From Dendrobium chrysotoxum (Eukaryota; Streptophyta; Magnoliopsida; Asparagales; Orchidaceae), in the NCBI GenBank assembly GCA_019925795.1, contig CM034312.1, positions 24,331,914 to 24,395,913 on the forward strand: a stretch of 64,000 nt of DNA, read 5' to 3'. How positions within the stretch are numbered: the first letter of the stretch is position 1; each line of letters opens with the position of its first letter. This document shows positions 45,958 through 56,024 of this stretch, in pieces. The translations under genes and the position numbers were made by a program. A model generated the notes under the pieces. The model was given only the letters and a program-made list of their open reading frames with translations, was not told the DNA's origin and did no database searches.

Positions 45958-47480
45958 GGCGGTCTTGCGAACAAGGCAGCGGTGGAGAGAGGTCGGCAGG
46001 GAAGAGGAGAGGGATTCGGATGGAGGAAGGGATGAAGTTCAGGTGAGCATGTCGTGAGGTCGGCGTCAGGTAGAGGTGGAGATGACGACGTCTCGACGGC
46101 TTCTTGTGGATTCGAATGTGGAAGCCGGTGTAGAGGAAGGAAGGTTGGAGGGTTTTGAGTGGAAGCAGAGAGTCGAAGGCTTAGGGAAGAGGAGGTCGGA
46201 GTGCTTTCAGTAAGAGAGCTCTGTCGAGTGTGGAGTCAGAGAGGAAGCAGGGTGTCAGCACAGGCTCGTATGGAAGCAGCGAACATGAGGAAGAAGAGGA
46301 GTCGGGCTTTCTACGTTTGTTCCAGCAGCGAAGGCTTCATCCTCTCCATTATTTAACGACATGTATGGACGCTCAACTGAGGCGAGCTCGAGAGATTTAC
46401 GGGAAGTGACACGAGCGGCGCCGAATCGACGGGATTTTCATTTGAGTTCGGCGGGATTCCAGGACCCGATAGAGCATAGGTATGATTTCAGCAAATTTCT
46501 TTTTTTTCTTTTTTTTTTGGTATTACACAGAGGTCAACAACTTGAAAATTCAATTTTTGGACGGTTTTTTCAGTCCCAAGTATATAAATGACTTAAAACT
46601 GACTGAAAGAAAGATCCTTCTGCAAAAATTCTTTTGGGAAGTGAAAGGAGAGTGATTGGGAGAGTGTTTGGGAGTGAGTATTGAGAGATCTTTCAAGAGA
46701 GAATTATGAGGGGATTCACAAGATTATCCCATTGAGAGGACTTCTTTTGCTTGTTCTTCAAATATCTTCCTAGTTCCTTGGAGACTTTTGCAAGAGCATT
46801 GTTCGAGAGGATTCCGATTTTCTGCCGCACTTAAAGGGTGAAAAGGACGATGTTTCTCTATCGCACCGGGTTGGTGGAAGAGAGTTTGTAAAGGCTTCTT
46901 CGCCTTGTTGTGGGGGCTAAAGGAGAGTCACTTGAGTTTAGTGCAATACCTAGAGAAGGAGTCTCTAGGGAGTGGATGTAGGTCGTATTTGATCGAACCA
47001 CTATAAATTCTGGTGTTTTCTGTTCACTGTATATTTTTTCGTAGTTTATTTTCTTTGTGGTTGAATTTCTGTATTAACAAAAGAGCAAAAATTATCTCTA
47101 TTCGTACTATACGAAGTTATATCGTAATATACGATTAGCTTTAAAATTTTTTAAAATACTAAGAGTAATTTTTAAAAGGACCAATTCACCCCTCCCCCTC
47201 TTGGTTAGCCTAGGGACGTGAGCAATAGGTCTAACAACCTATTCACACTTTCAGGATGATGGTGGTCGGAAGGGCCGTAGTCGGGCGACGAGGGTCAAGT
47301 AAATTATAGTGTGGAGATAATGTTCGAAGAGATCATAGTCGGTGGGCGACAGAGCTCGAAAAGATCATGCACGATGAAGGCAGTCGGAAGGACCATAGTC
47401 AGCGGGCGATAGAGGTCAGAAAAATCTTAGTCGATGGGCGATAGAGGTTGGAAAGACCGTAGTCGAATGAAGGTTGTGGG

Positions 47481-49253
47481 TGTCACAATCCAACCCAACC
47501 AGGACATGTCCTATCGTGTTGAGCTGTGACAGGCAAATCCCAAGATCTAGTTTTAAAATTTGGTTCAAAAATGTTTATCAATATTCATTGAAATATGCTA
47601 CAGACTACAGAGCTACTAAAATATCTAAATACTGAAATTAAATTCATCCACAAAGGATTTTTTATTTCACTAAAATAAATATCTACACTACAATACATGG
47701 CTACATGCAAGAGCTACATAATTGAAAATTTAACTAGCCATAACTGTACAAAAATTAAAATAGCAAAATACCTATGACCTTAGATCTGATCCTGAACTAC
47801 TAGTCCAAAACCTCATTCCTCTTCCCAGATCCTGAAAACTAGAAGCAAAACCATAGTGAGCTACAACAGCTCAGAAAACCACACAAACCAATTTAAATTT
47901 TTAAATATTCTTTTTCAAATATTTTGCTAAATATTTAAAAGCAGTTAAATATAATTTAAATAAATCACTATACTGAAAAATATAATAAATTCATAACAGT
48001 TATTCCCTTATTTAAATAACAATATTGAACAAATAAATAAATTGAAAATTATATCACAGAGTAGTTCAAATCACATTTCTCGGACCCAAATAGAATCTCG
48101 AAGGATTCTAGCCCTTTATGACTCCTTTTTATTTATGCTTATAGCACCAGAACATATTATATATCTCTGTCTTAGACAGAATCTCAAATGATTCTGGCCA
48201 TTTATACCTCCTAGCAATTTCCTGACACAGACAGAATCTCAAAAGATTCTAACCCCTTATGGCTCCCAACAGATATAATTTAATCACATATGCATATATA
48301 TCATCACATTATAATAATAAAAGAGTAATTGAGCTTGTATCAAATTTTCACAGTGTTGTATAACGGTAAACAACAGAAAATTCAACTATGCAAAAATACA
48401 CATTTTTAAAAGTTACCAAATTACTAGGGATTATGTAAAATGATATTTTAAGACTTTTATTTTACTACACCGCTATTTTTCAACATCCAAATAATTTTCT
48501 ATTTAATAAAAATCTACAAATTTCAAAACCTCCATTGTAAAATTTCTAGAAAATATTTAAAATGTGCATAACGTAATCTCTATAATATATAAAAAGTTAC
48601 GCGGTAAAAGTTTTACCTGTGCAAAGTTATCCACGTTTTTTATTAATGGATACAAAATTTTAATCAAAAAATTTATCAGAAACTATGCATTTTTTAAAAT
48701 TGAGATGGGCATAATGTGACTTATCTCGAGATGAACAAGTTTTCCAACTTGGCCGATGGACGAAAATAGCTCTAAGACCTCCAAAATCGGATTTCTAATT
48801 TCTCTCACCTCTCTTTTTCTCACCACTTTCCCTAACTGATCTTTGTTTGGAGGAAAAAAACCAAAGCTTATCATATTATATAATAGTGGAATTTGATATT
48901 ATATAAAAATATTAATTTTTATAATTATTTAATATTAAAAAAATTAATTTTATTCAAATTCTTTTATATTTGTAAATCCAAAAATTCAAAAATTATAGAA
49001 AAATATTCATAAAGTAGCAAATTTTATTTAAAACATTATGGTAAAATCAGTTTGTAAAACGGACACCTGGCGGTCCCAAAAAATTCACTTGTACCGATAG
49101 GTGTCGATTTCTTAGGAAATTTCAGTAGTGCCCAAAAATTATAAAAAAATTAGGAAAGCTAAAACACAACATTATAAATATTCTGGCGAATATGGTTTGC
49201 GATTTGAACTTCTTTAGGTCATCAAAAAAATCTTGAAAATTTTAAGGGTTTCA
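47481..49253 (+). mobile_element. Probable gypsy solo LTR (chromovirus/Tekay-like ends)
   Basis: This block interrupts the GGTCGGAAGGACC array of family C. It begins TGTCACAATCCAACCC, a start typical of Tekay-type gypsy LTRs, and ends GGGTTTCA. It is AT-rich and non-coding, with three copies of an AGAATCTCAAA-GATTCT inverted-repeat unit (near 48090, 48178, 48234). I could not find a matching 5-bp target duplication, so the exact ends and the LTR call are uncertain. Confidence 0.45.
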
Positions 49254-50400
49254 TAGTAGGAAGGACCTTCATCGGTGGGTGACGGAGGTCGGAAAGACTG
49301 TAGTTTGTGATTGTGGTCAGAAGGACTGTAGTCGGGTGACCATTGTTAGAAGAATTATAGTCGACAGGTGATTAAGATCGGGAAGATCATAATCGGCTGA
49401 CGGTGATCGGAAGGGCCGTAGTTAGGTGATGGAGGTCAGAATGACCATAGTCAACGGGCGATGGAGGTTGAAATAACCGTAGTAGGGTGACGGTGGTCAA
49501 AAGGACCGTAGTGAGCAGGTGATAGAGATTGGGAAGACTATAATTAGGTGACCGTGGTCGGAAGGACCATAGTCAGACGATGAAGTTCAGAAGGACCGTA
49601 GTCAGGTGATAGTGGTCGAATGATCGGTAGGAGATGGAGGTAAAAAAGATTGTAGCTGGGCGATGATGGTTAAAAGGATCTTAGTTGACGGGTGATAGAG
49701 ACCAAGAAATCATATTAGATAACGGTGGTCTGAAGGATCGTAGTCAAGTGAGAGAGGTCAAAAGGACCATAGTCGGTGGGTGACAGATGTCGAAAAGACT
49801 GTAGTCAGATGATGGTGGTCGAAAGGACCATAGTTGATGGGTGATAGTGGTTAATAGGACTGTAGTTAGAGGGCAATGGTGGTCGGAGGGACTGTAGTCA
49901 ATAATGACGAAGTTTAGAGGGACAATACTTGGCAGTCCTATGGAGGACCAATAATGTTTGGCTATGGGAAGAGGTCTAACAGTGATCGACGTCCGGGTAG
50001 AAGTTTGGTAGTGGTCGATGGTCGAGCGGTGGTTTGACGATGGTCGGGCGGAAGTCCAGTAAAGGTTGATGGTCGGGTGGAAGTCTGTCGGCGGCAGAGT
50101 GTAAGTCTGGCGTTGGTTGGAAGCCGAGTGGAAGTCCAATAATACTCGGGCGGAATTTCGATGGTGGTCATCGGTCGGGTGGTAGTCTGGCAACAGTCTG
50201 TGGCTAGGCGGTGTTTCGATGATGATCGGGCCGTAATTTGGTAGCTATTGGCGGCTGGGTGGAAGTCTGGCGGCGGTAGGCAGCCGGACAGTGGTCCGAC
50301 GATGGTCTGGTGGAAGTCCAGCGGCAGTCATCCGCCAAGAGGTGGTACGGCGACTATCGACGAAGGTTCGCCAGCGGTGGTGCTGGAGCTCTTGAAGCCT
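49254..50400 (-). repeat. Degenerate array of GGTCGGAAGGACCATAGTC units (family-C LTR, left copy)
   Basis: About thirty irregular units of 30-40 bp, all variants of GGTCGGAAGGACC(A/G)TAGTCGGG-TGA, changing near 49980 into GGTCGGGTGGAAGTC-type units. Pieces of the same array lie at 47259-47480 and 39600-39687. Frames seen through it are artefacts of the repeat. Confidence 0.85.
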
Positions 50401-51244
50401 TAGAGCTCTCTCCAATTTATAGCCAAAAGTCCCCCTTCATGTAGAGAGTAGAGGTCTATTTATAGATTTTTGTGATTGGCATATCCCGTAAATATAGAGA
50501 AGATCTGGGGCAGGCTACGAGTGCCCATTGAATGACCCATATTGATTCTCTCAATCATAGAGCATTTTTCAAGCGTTTAGGTGTTTTAATGATGTCAAAA
50601 TTTAGGAATATTGGGCTCGTTGGATTCGTCTCACTGAGCCGCTCAAATCGACTATAAGCACGCCATATTTGGATATCATTTCGTCATCCAATTAATGCTT
50701 TGAACCTTCCGAATATGCTTTGGACTCTTAATTTGGACTCATTTGGGCTCGGATTGGACCGCTTTTGGTGTCGTTGGGTTCGTCTCTTCGAGACATTTTG
50801 TTTTAGGTTTTGCTAAAATTGGAGTTGAGATGATCCCGAATTTAATTTTAGAAGTTTCAAACTTGAATATGCCTTGATTCGTGTACGTGCGACCAAGATG
50901 ATTTTTAGAGAAGTATCAATAACATTATTAAAGAGTTTGTTTGAACTCATGTTTCACATTATGTCATTAAATTTATAATTTTCATGCTAATCATATTTAA
51001 CTAGACAAATTAATGATATTATATATCTTAGTAGTTTAATTGGGTTAGAGCTTTTAATTGAATATTTTATGGAATATTACTAATACATCTATATTTTGAC
51101 TCAAAACATTATTTTTGAATTTTATTTAATAAATTTAAAAATTAATACATAATAATTGGTATTAATGGAGAAATCATATTGTACTTGTTGAATTCGAACT
51201 TAATTCCTTATCAATGTATTTTATTATTTTTTACATATTATTTT

Positions 51245-52967
51245 TGATATATCATTAAAAAATTATCTTCATCGGGCAAGAATCTCGACACAAAATCAAG
51301 TTGGAAACTTCAAAAATTAAATTGGAGATCATCTCAACTCCGATTTCAACAAACTTACAGTCGAACTGAACATCTCAGAAATACAAACCCAACGACACCA
51401 AATTCGACTCAATCCAAGCCCAAATGGGTCCAAATCAAAGACTCGAAGCATATTTGGAAGGGTCAAACCATAATTTAGATTACCAAACGGTTTCCAAACA
51501 TGACATGCTTATAGTCGAATCGAGCGGCTCAACGAGAAAAATCCAACGAGCCCATGATTGTTGAATTTCAACATCATTAAGATACTCAAATATCCAGTCA
51601 ACGGTCTACAATCAAGGGGATCAATATCGAGCGTCCACTCAAACCACTCCCAGCATGCACATGATCTTCTCCTTATTTACTTCTCATGCCACTCTCAACA
51701 ACTATAAATAGACCTCTCATTTCACATAAAGGGAGGGGGGGGGGGGGGGAGGAGGAGGGGGAGAAAGGAGCCAAGGAAGAAGAGAAGGAAGAGTTGTCTT
51801 GCCACCAGACTCTTTCTCGACCTCCGTCGGACTTCCCTCTGCTGCCGACTGACGCCGGACTTCTGCCAGGCCACGCTCGGCCACCAAATGAAGCCGGACT
51901 TTCTCCCAGCCACCAAGTGACGTCGGACTCCTGTCAGACCACCGACGAACTCTGGACTTTCCCCCGGCCTCCAAGTGACGCCGGATTTCTGCCCGGCCTC
52001 GAAACGACGCCAAAATTCTATCCGATGCCGAACTTCTGCCCGTCGTCGGATCCTATCCAACGTCGGACTTCTTCCCGTCATCGAACTTTCGTCGAACTTC
52101 TACCTGACACCAAACATCCGCTCGTCGCCGGACTTCTGTCTGTCGCTGGATTTTTGTCGAACTTCTAACCGACGCCAAACTTCCACCCATCGTCGGACTT
52201 TCATCGGACTTCTACTTAATACCGAACTTTTTGCCGTCGCCAGATTTCTACCCATCCCTAGACTTTCACCTGTCGTCGAATTTCTACCCGATGTCGGACT
52301 TCCGCCCGTCGTCATACTTCTACCCGACGCCGAACTTTTGCCTGACGTCGGACTTCCGCCCATCGTCGGACTTTTAACCTCCATCACCAGCCGACTACGT
52401 TCCTTCCGATCTCCATCATCCTCCGACTATGGTCCTTCCGAACTTCGTTGCTCGCCCACTACGGTTCTTTCGACCTCCGTCGCCAAAAAATGGTTTTTCC
52501 GACCTTTGTCGCTTGCCGACTACGATCCTTCTGACCTCAGTCGCCAAACAACAGTCCTTCCGACCTCTATCGCCCACCGACTACGATCCTTCCTACCTCC
52601 GTCGCCAGACAATGGTCTTTCTGACCTCCATCACCCGCTGATTATGGTTCTACCGACAAAACAAACATATCAATACTGATTCATTTAAGTCCCATCATGT
52701 AAAGCATGTTATATGATGTATATTTAGCTAAGGCCTTCCCCCGAGGAAGGAACTCATTTGTAATCGAGTGCAAATAATAGTGGATTTATTCAAACTGGGC
52801 TAGGCCCCATTGTTTTTTCTCTTTTTAGGATTTTTCACGTAAAAATCTTGGTGTCTCTTATAAATGCTACACCCCACTCTTATCTGAATGCGTGCTGGAT
52901 CTTTATACAAAGCTAAGATGCTAAATTTTATATTTCTCTACCGCCGCGAATATTCCACGACGCAACA
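51245..52967 (+). mobile_element. Solo LTR, family C, plus strand
   Basis: It starts TGATATATC and ends ACGCAACA, flanked by ATTTT on both sides (51240-51244 and 52968-52972); because the DNA is AT-rich, this match is only fair evidence. It is homologous over its length, inverted, to the family-C LTR at 39309-50918. A TATAAATA box lies at 51703-51710 and a G tract at about 51731. The GACGCCGGACTTCTGCC / CGACTACGGTCCTTCCGACC array spans 51830-52660, and an untranslated-region-like end (GTAAAAATCTTGGTGTC) follows. It is 1723 bp long. The long frames across 51686-52679 come from the repeat array and are not genes. Confidence 0.75.
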
Positions 52968-53530
52968 ATTTTATATATTATATGACCTATTTCTATTATA
53001 AATGAATTTATTATGATTTTATTTTTAATTTTTAATTGCTCCTATAATAGCTAGTTGAAAATAGCCACAAGAGGATTGGCTGTAGCTAAATATGACCAAT
53101 TGGGAGTTAATTTTTGGGTTATTTATTGAGTCATGAAGTACTTCCACTATGCTTCTATTTTAATTTTTTAATGATTCCACTTATATTTCACATTTTAATA
53201 AAAGAATTTTTTTTTTTTAAATATAGGCCTATATCTTAGAGAAAAAGCAAACTGTGAATCACCTCAAGGTCTCTCTGGCTCTTATATAAACTTCTTTCAA
53301 TCAATTTGTTAGGACTTTTATTTTATTTATATTGCAATGAAGTTTTATGTATATGTAAATTGTTGTTTTAAGTGATAGTCATTAAGTCACCTCCAAAGCT
53401 AAAGAAACCTTAGATTTCATTCAATTTCTTAGGACTGTTATTTCATTTGATTACTCTTGTTTTATTTATTTTATAATTAAAATTAATATAAAAGATTTTG
53501 TATTTCATAGTTGTAAGTGTTATCCATTAA

Positions 53531-53731
53531 GGCTTTATTTGGGATAGTTTTCTTACTGCTTTGTTTTTCAGTCCACAACCAAAATTTATGTTTGGCCATT
53601 GTTATGTTGTTGCTTTCAAGATATTTTTATGCTAAGAAGCTGTTTTTACTACAACTTTCAAAATAGTTAATTTCTCTACAGTTATTTTAAAACCACCTTT
53701 ATAAAAAACTATAACCATCCCAAACTGGTCC
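53531..53731. mobile_element. Tourist-like MITE, longer subfamily
   Basis: Ends GGCTTTATTTGGGATAG and, inverted, GGACCAGTTTGGGATGG; flanked by a TAA duplication (53528-53530, 53732-53734), as expected for PIF/Harbinger transposition. Confidence 0.78.
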
Positions 53732-54383
53732 TAAATCTCCTCCAAACCTCAAGAGTGTTTTGGCTAACATTTTAATTTAAGAAGATCGAGTTCTTTCATT
53801 ATATAGTGGGTTGTGCTAGGAGTGGCCAGTTCCACTCTTTAAAGTATGAAATGTTATAACCTAACAAAGTATACTAAGAATAATGAGCTTCTCATTTGGA
53901 GTAGAAGCATTGGGTTGCTCAATTACATTTGAATGAGGGTTGAGTGTGTCTTAATTACTCTTTAAGAGGAGAAGTTGACCTATAGTTCTCTCACTCATAT
54001 TAGCTTAGTCTTTTCAACTAGCTCCATTAAATTTTTCTATATTTATGAAGTTATTTGGGTGTTTCCTTCTATAAGTCATTCAATTTGAATTTATATGTAG
54101 AGGATGTGGATGGGACTTAAGAAAGCATGAAATCATTATAATCCCATACTTGCTTAATACTTATCTTCATATTAACTACATCATAATCAATTCATCCATA
54201 ATTTAAAATGCTAATTTTAATATTGTTAAAATATTTTTTTATATGCTCTATTTTGATGGATACTCTATTAGATGCATCTCAAGCTTCAATCAGGCTTAAG
54301 GGGAAGTTCATGCAAATCATATAAGCACAACAAAATGAGCAACATCATAATCTTTCAAGAATTATCCAATACAAAAAGACTAA

Positions 54384-54496
54384 GCTTCGTTTGGTATAGC
54401 TTTCTGACTGATTTTCAAAGCACTTTCTAGTACAAAAAATTTTTGTACTACAAAACTGATTTAGAAAGCAGTAAAAATGATATCTCAAATGAAACC
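54384..54496. mobile_element. Tourist-like MITE
   Basis: Ends GCTTCGTTTGGTATAGC and, inverted, GGTTTCATTTGAGATA; flanked by TAA on both sides (54381-54383, 54497-54499). The inner arms TTTCTAGTAC and GTACTACAAAACTGATTTAG also pair. Confidence 0.85.
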
Positions 54497-54860
54497 TAAG
54501 TGATGATATTGTGATGACCAAATAAGGAAGATATATAACTCATGACATCATGATGAGAATTAGGGCATAAAAAATATTAATGAGCTATTATTGAATGTTT
54601 CAATGTAAAAATACATCGAGTTAATCCTGCAACTAGATTTTAGCAATGTACACGACTCTAAACTTTACAAGTAATGAAATAGAAAAAAAAAGTGTTCTTC
54701 ATTTATTTTATGGATGATGAAATAGTTCTATATTCATAATACATTGTATCTATTTTACTTTGATTTTTTGAAATGCATGAATTTAGAAATCTTGCAATTA
54801 AGCAACCCTGAAATCCCATAGTATTGTTAATGATAATTTTAATATTCCAAGTAGATTTTA

Positions 54861-55258
54861 GGGTCTATTTGAGATAGCTTATTCACTGTTTGATTTTCAA
54901 ATTACAATCGCAATTTTATTTGACTACTACTTTCTTATTATTATTTCATTATTTTCTAAATTTTTTGTGATGAGAAGTTATTTTTTACAATCAGAGTTAG
55001 GTTTCGTTTGGGACAGCTTTCTTGTTACTTTCTAAAACAGCTTTTAGTGCAAGTTAAAATTTTTGCACTAAAAAGCTACTTTAGAAAACAATAAGAAAGC
55101 TATTACAAATGAAGTCTTATTCATGTCTGATAACTTTGAGAAAGTAGTTGTTCATTTTTTTTAGAAAAAAATATATTTATAATATCATTGCAGTTTTAAA
55201 AAAATTACTTTGCCTACAACCACTTCACAATCACCTTTATAAAATGTTATAAACACCC
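54861..55258. mobile_element. Longer Tourist-like MITE carrying a nested MITE
   Basis: Left end GGGTCTATTTGAGATAGC, right end (inverted) GGGTGTTTATAACATTT, flanked by TTA (54858-54860, 55259-55261). A complete shorter MITE sits inside at 55000-55116. Confidence 0.75.
55000..55116. mobile_element. Tourist-like MITE nested in another MITE
   Basis: Ends GGTTTCGTTTGGGACAGC and, inverted, GACTTCATTTGTAATAGC; perfect TTA duplication (54997-54999, 55117-55119). Confidence 0.87.
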
Positions 55259-55906
55259 TTAGTAAGCAATGTTTTTTTTTTTAAATAATGCTTCAGTCTC
55301 CAAACAAATCAAAACATAAAAATTCTCCTTAAATTTATGAAATTTTAAATTTTATAAATTCAAATTTAAGTGTTATATATGTGATTCTCCATTTTACTTA
55401 TAAAATTGAGCCTTTGACCCTTTATTTTCCCCCCAAAAAAGAATTAGGATTTTTGAGAGGCTTAGCTATAGTACGAAATTGAAGTGGATTGGGACAGTAA
55501 AAGTAGTTGGTGCGTGCTAATTTAAGGTGCTGGCGCTGGCCGTTGGCTCGTCACCAACTTTTAATTACAGAGAAGGGGTAGTAATTAAATACAAGCATTT
55601 ATTTGGTCACCAAGAGTAACCTTCAAAATTTACCGGGGATTATCCTGTTGCTTGGCTGCTAAGTACAGATAATTTTTTAGCTTTTTTTACTTTAGTGAAT
55701 CCACAAATCTTGGCAAGTATTCACTAACTTAGAGCATATTCCCAACTGTTATATTCCTGCAATGAATACATATGTACTTTTCTTCCTGCTTTTTTTGTGA
55801 AATTTGAGAGCCAAAACTCAATTGATTGATCATTCAAAAAAAAATGTAAGGTAAAAAATGTAGCTCATTTTGATATATTGGTTGACAGCTTGGATTATCA
55901 ACTGAG

Positions 55907-56024
55907 GTTTTATTTGGGACGGTTTTTTACTGTTTTTTAAAACAACTTTTTAGTACAAAATTTTTAATTTTTTGTATTAGAAAGCAACTTTAAGAAGCAG
56001 GAAGAAAACTATCCCAAACAAAGC
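55907..56024. mobile_element. Tourist-like MITE
   Basis: Ends GTTTTATTTGGGACGG and, inverted, GCTTTGTTTGGGATAG, around a hairpin core; the flanks are TGA and TTA, so the duplication has one mismatch or the ends are off by a base. Confidence 0.75.

Larger units (their letters stand above)
40510..46539 (-). mobile_element. 6.03-kb solo LTR of gypsy family B, minus strand
   Basis: Read on the minus strand it starts TGTTGACCTC (46539) and ends CGGAGCCCACA (40510). The perfect duplication ACTTG (40505-40509 and 46540-46544) fixes both ends. It is homologous to 23093-28125 in inverted orientation. It contains the conserved hairpin (40686-40707), a 57-bp minisatellite (about 42180-42545), five AGCGT hairpin units (44700-45090), an AT-rich array (45245-45790) and a CT microsatellite (45903-45954). 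At 6030 bp it is unusually long for a solo LTR. Confidence 0.88.
39688..47253 (+). mobile_element. Solo LTR of a second Sirevirus-like family, split by a family-B LTR
   Basis: It starts TGTTATGATT and ends ACTTTCA, flanked by the perfect duplication GGATG (39683-39687 and 47254-47258). Without the insertion at 40510-46539 and its duplication it is 1531 bp. Collinear features with 3933-5908: CTTGAGTCTG and the CACACACA stretch, CGTAC-type repeats (about 39989-40497), TATATAAA (about 46581-46589), GTAAAGGCTTC, GGAGTCTCTAGGGAGTGGATGTAGG-like and CCGAACCAC-like words, and a C-rich tract before the end. It is clearly a different family from the full element at 3933. There is no internal region, so it is a product of LTR-LTR recombination. 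Confidence 0.88.
39309..50918 (-). mobile_element. Solo LTR, family C (copia-like), minus strand, split by later insertions
   Basis: Read on the minus strand it starts TGATAC (50918) and ends CGCAATA (39309). The flanks ATAAT (39304-39308) and ATAAC (50919-50923) form a 5-bp target duplication with one mismatch. Its pieces are 39309-39687, 47254-47480 and 49254-50918, the rest being younger insertions, so about 2.3 kb belongs to it. It is homologous in inverted orientation to 51245-52967. The core is an irregular array of GGTCGGAAGGACCATAGTC-like units, and a TATA box (minus strand, 50457-50464) lies upstream of the array. The tip resembles copia LTR ends (ACGTGAAAAATCC near the untranslated part). 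Confidence 0.75.

Noticed and set aside
45832..46356. GC-rich plus-strand ORFs with long Ser/Leu runs
   Set aside because: The frame passes through a CT microsatellite in a family-B LTR and is not kept in the other copy.
49260..50400. CRISPR-like array
   Set aside because: Units are irregular and diverged without distinct spacers, in a plant LTR; nothing fits CRISPR.
51686..52679. Long overlapping ORFs on both strands (160-234 codons)
   Set aside because: They are translations of the family-C repeat array: Pro/Ser/Leu-rich repeated words in several frames, with no domain.
39309..52967. One giant foldback (long inverted repeat) DNA transposon with tandem-repeat arms
   Set aside because: Each arm has its own 5-bp flanking duplication (ATAAT/ATAAC; ATTTT/ATTTT), TG start and A-type end, so two independent solo LTRs explain it better.
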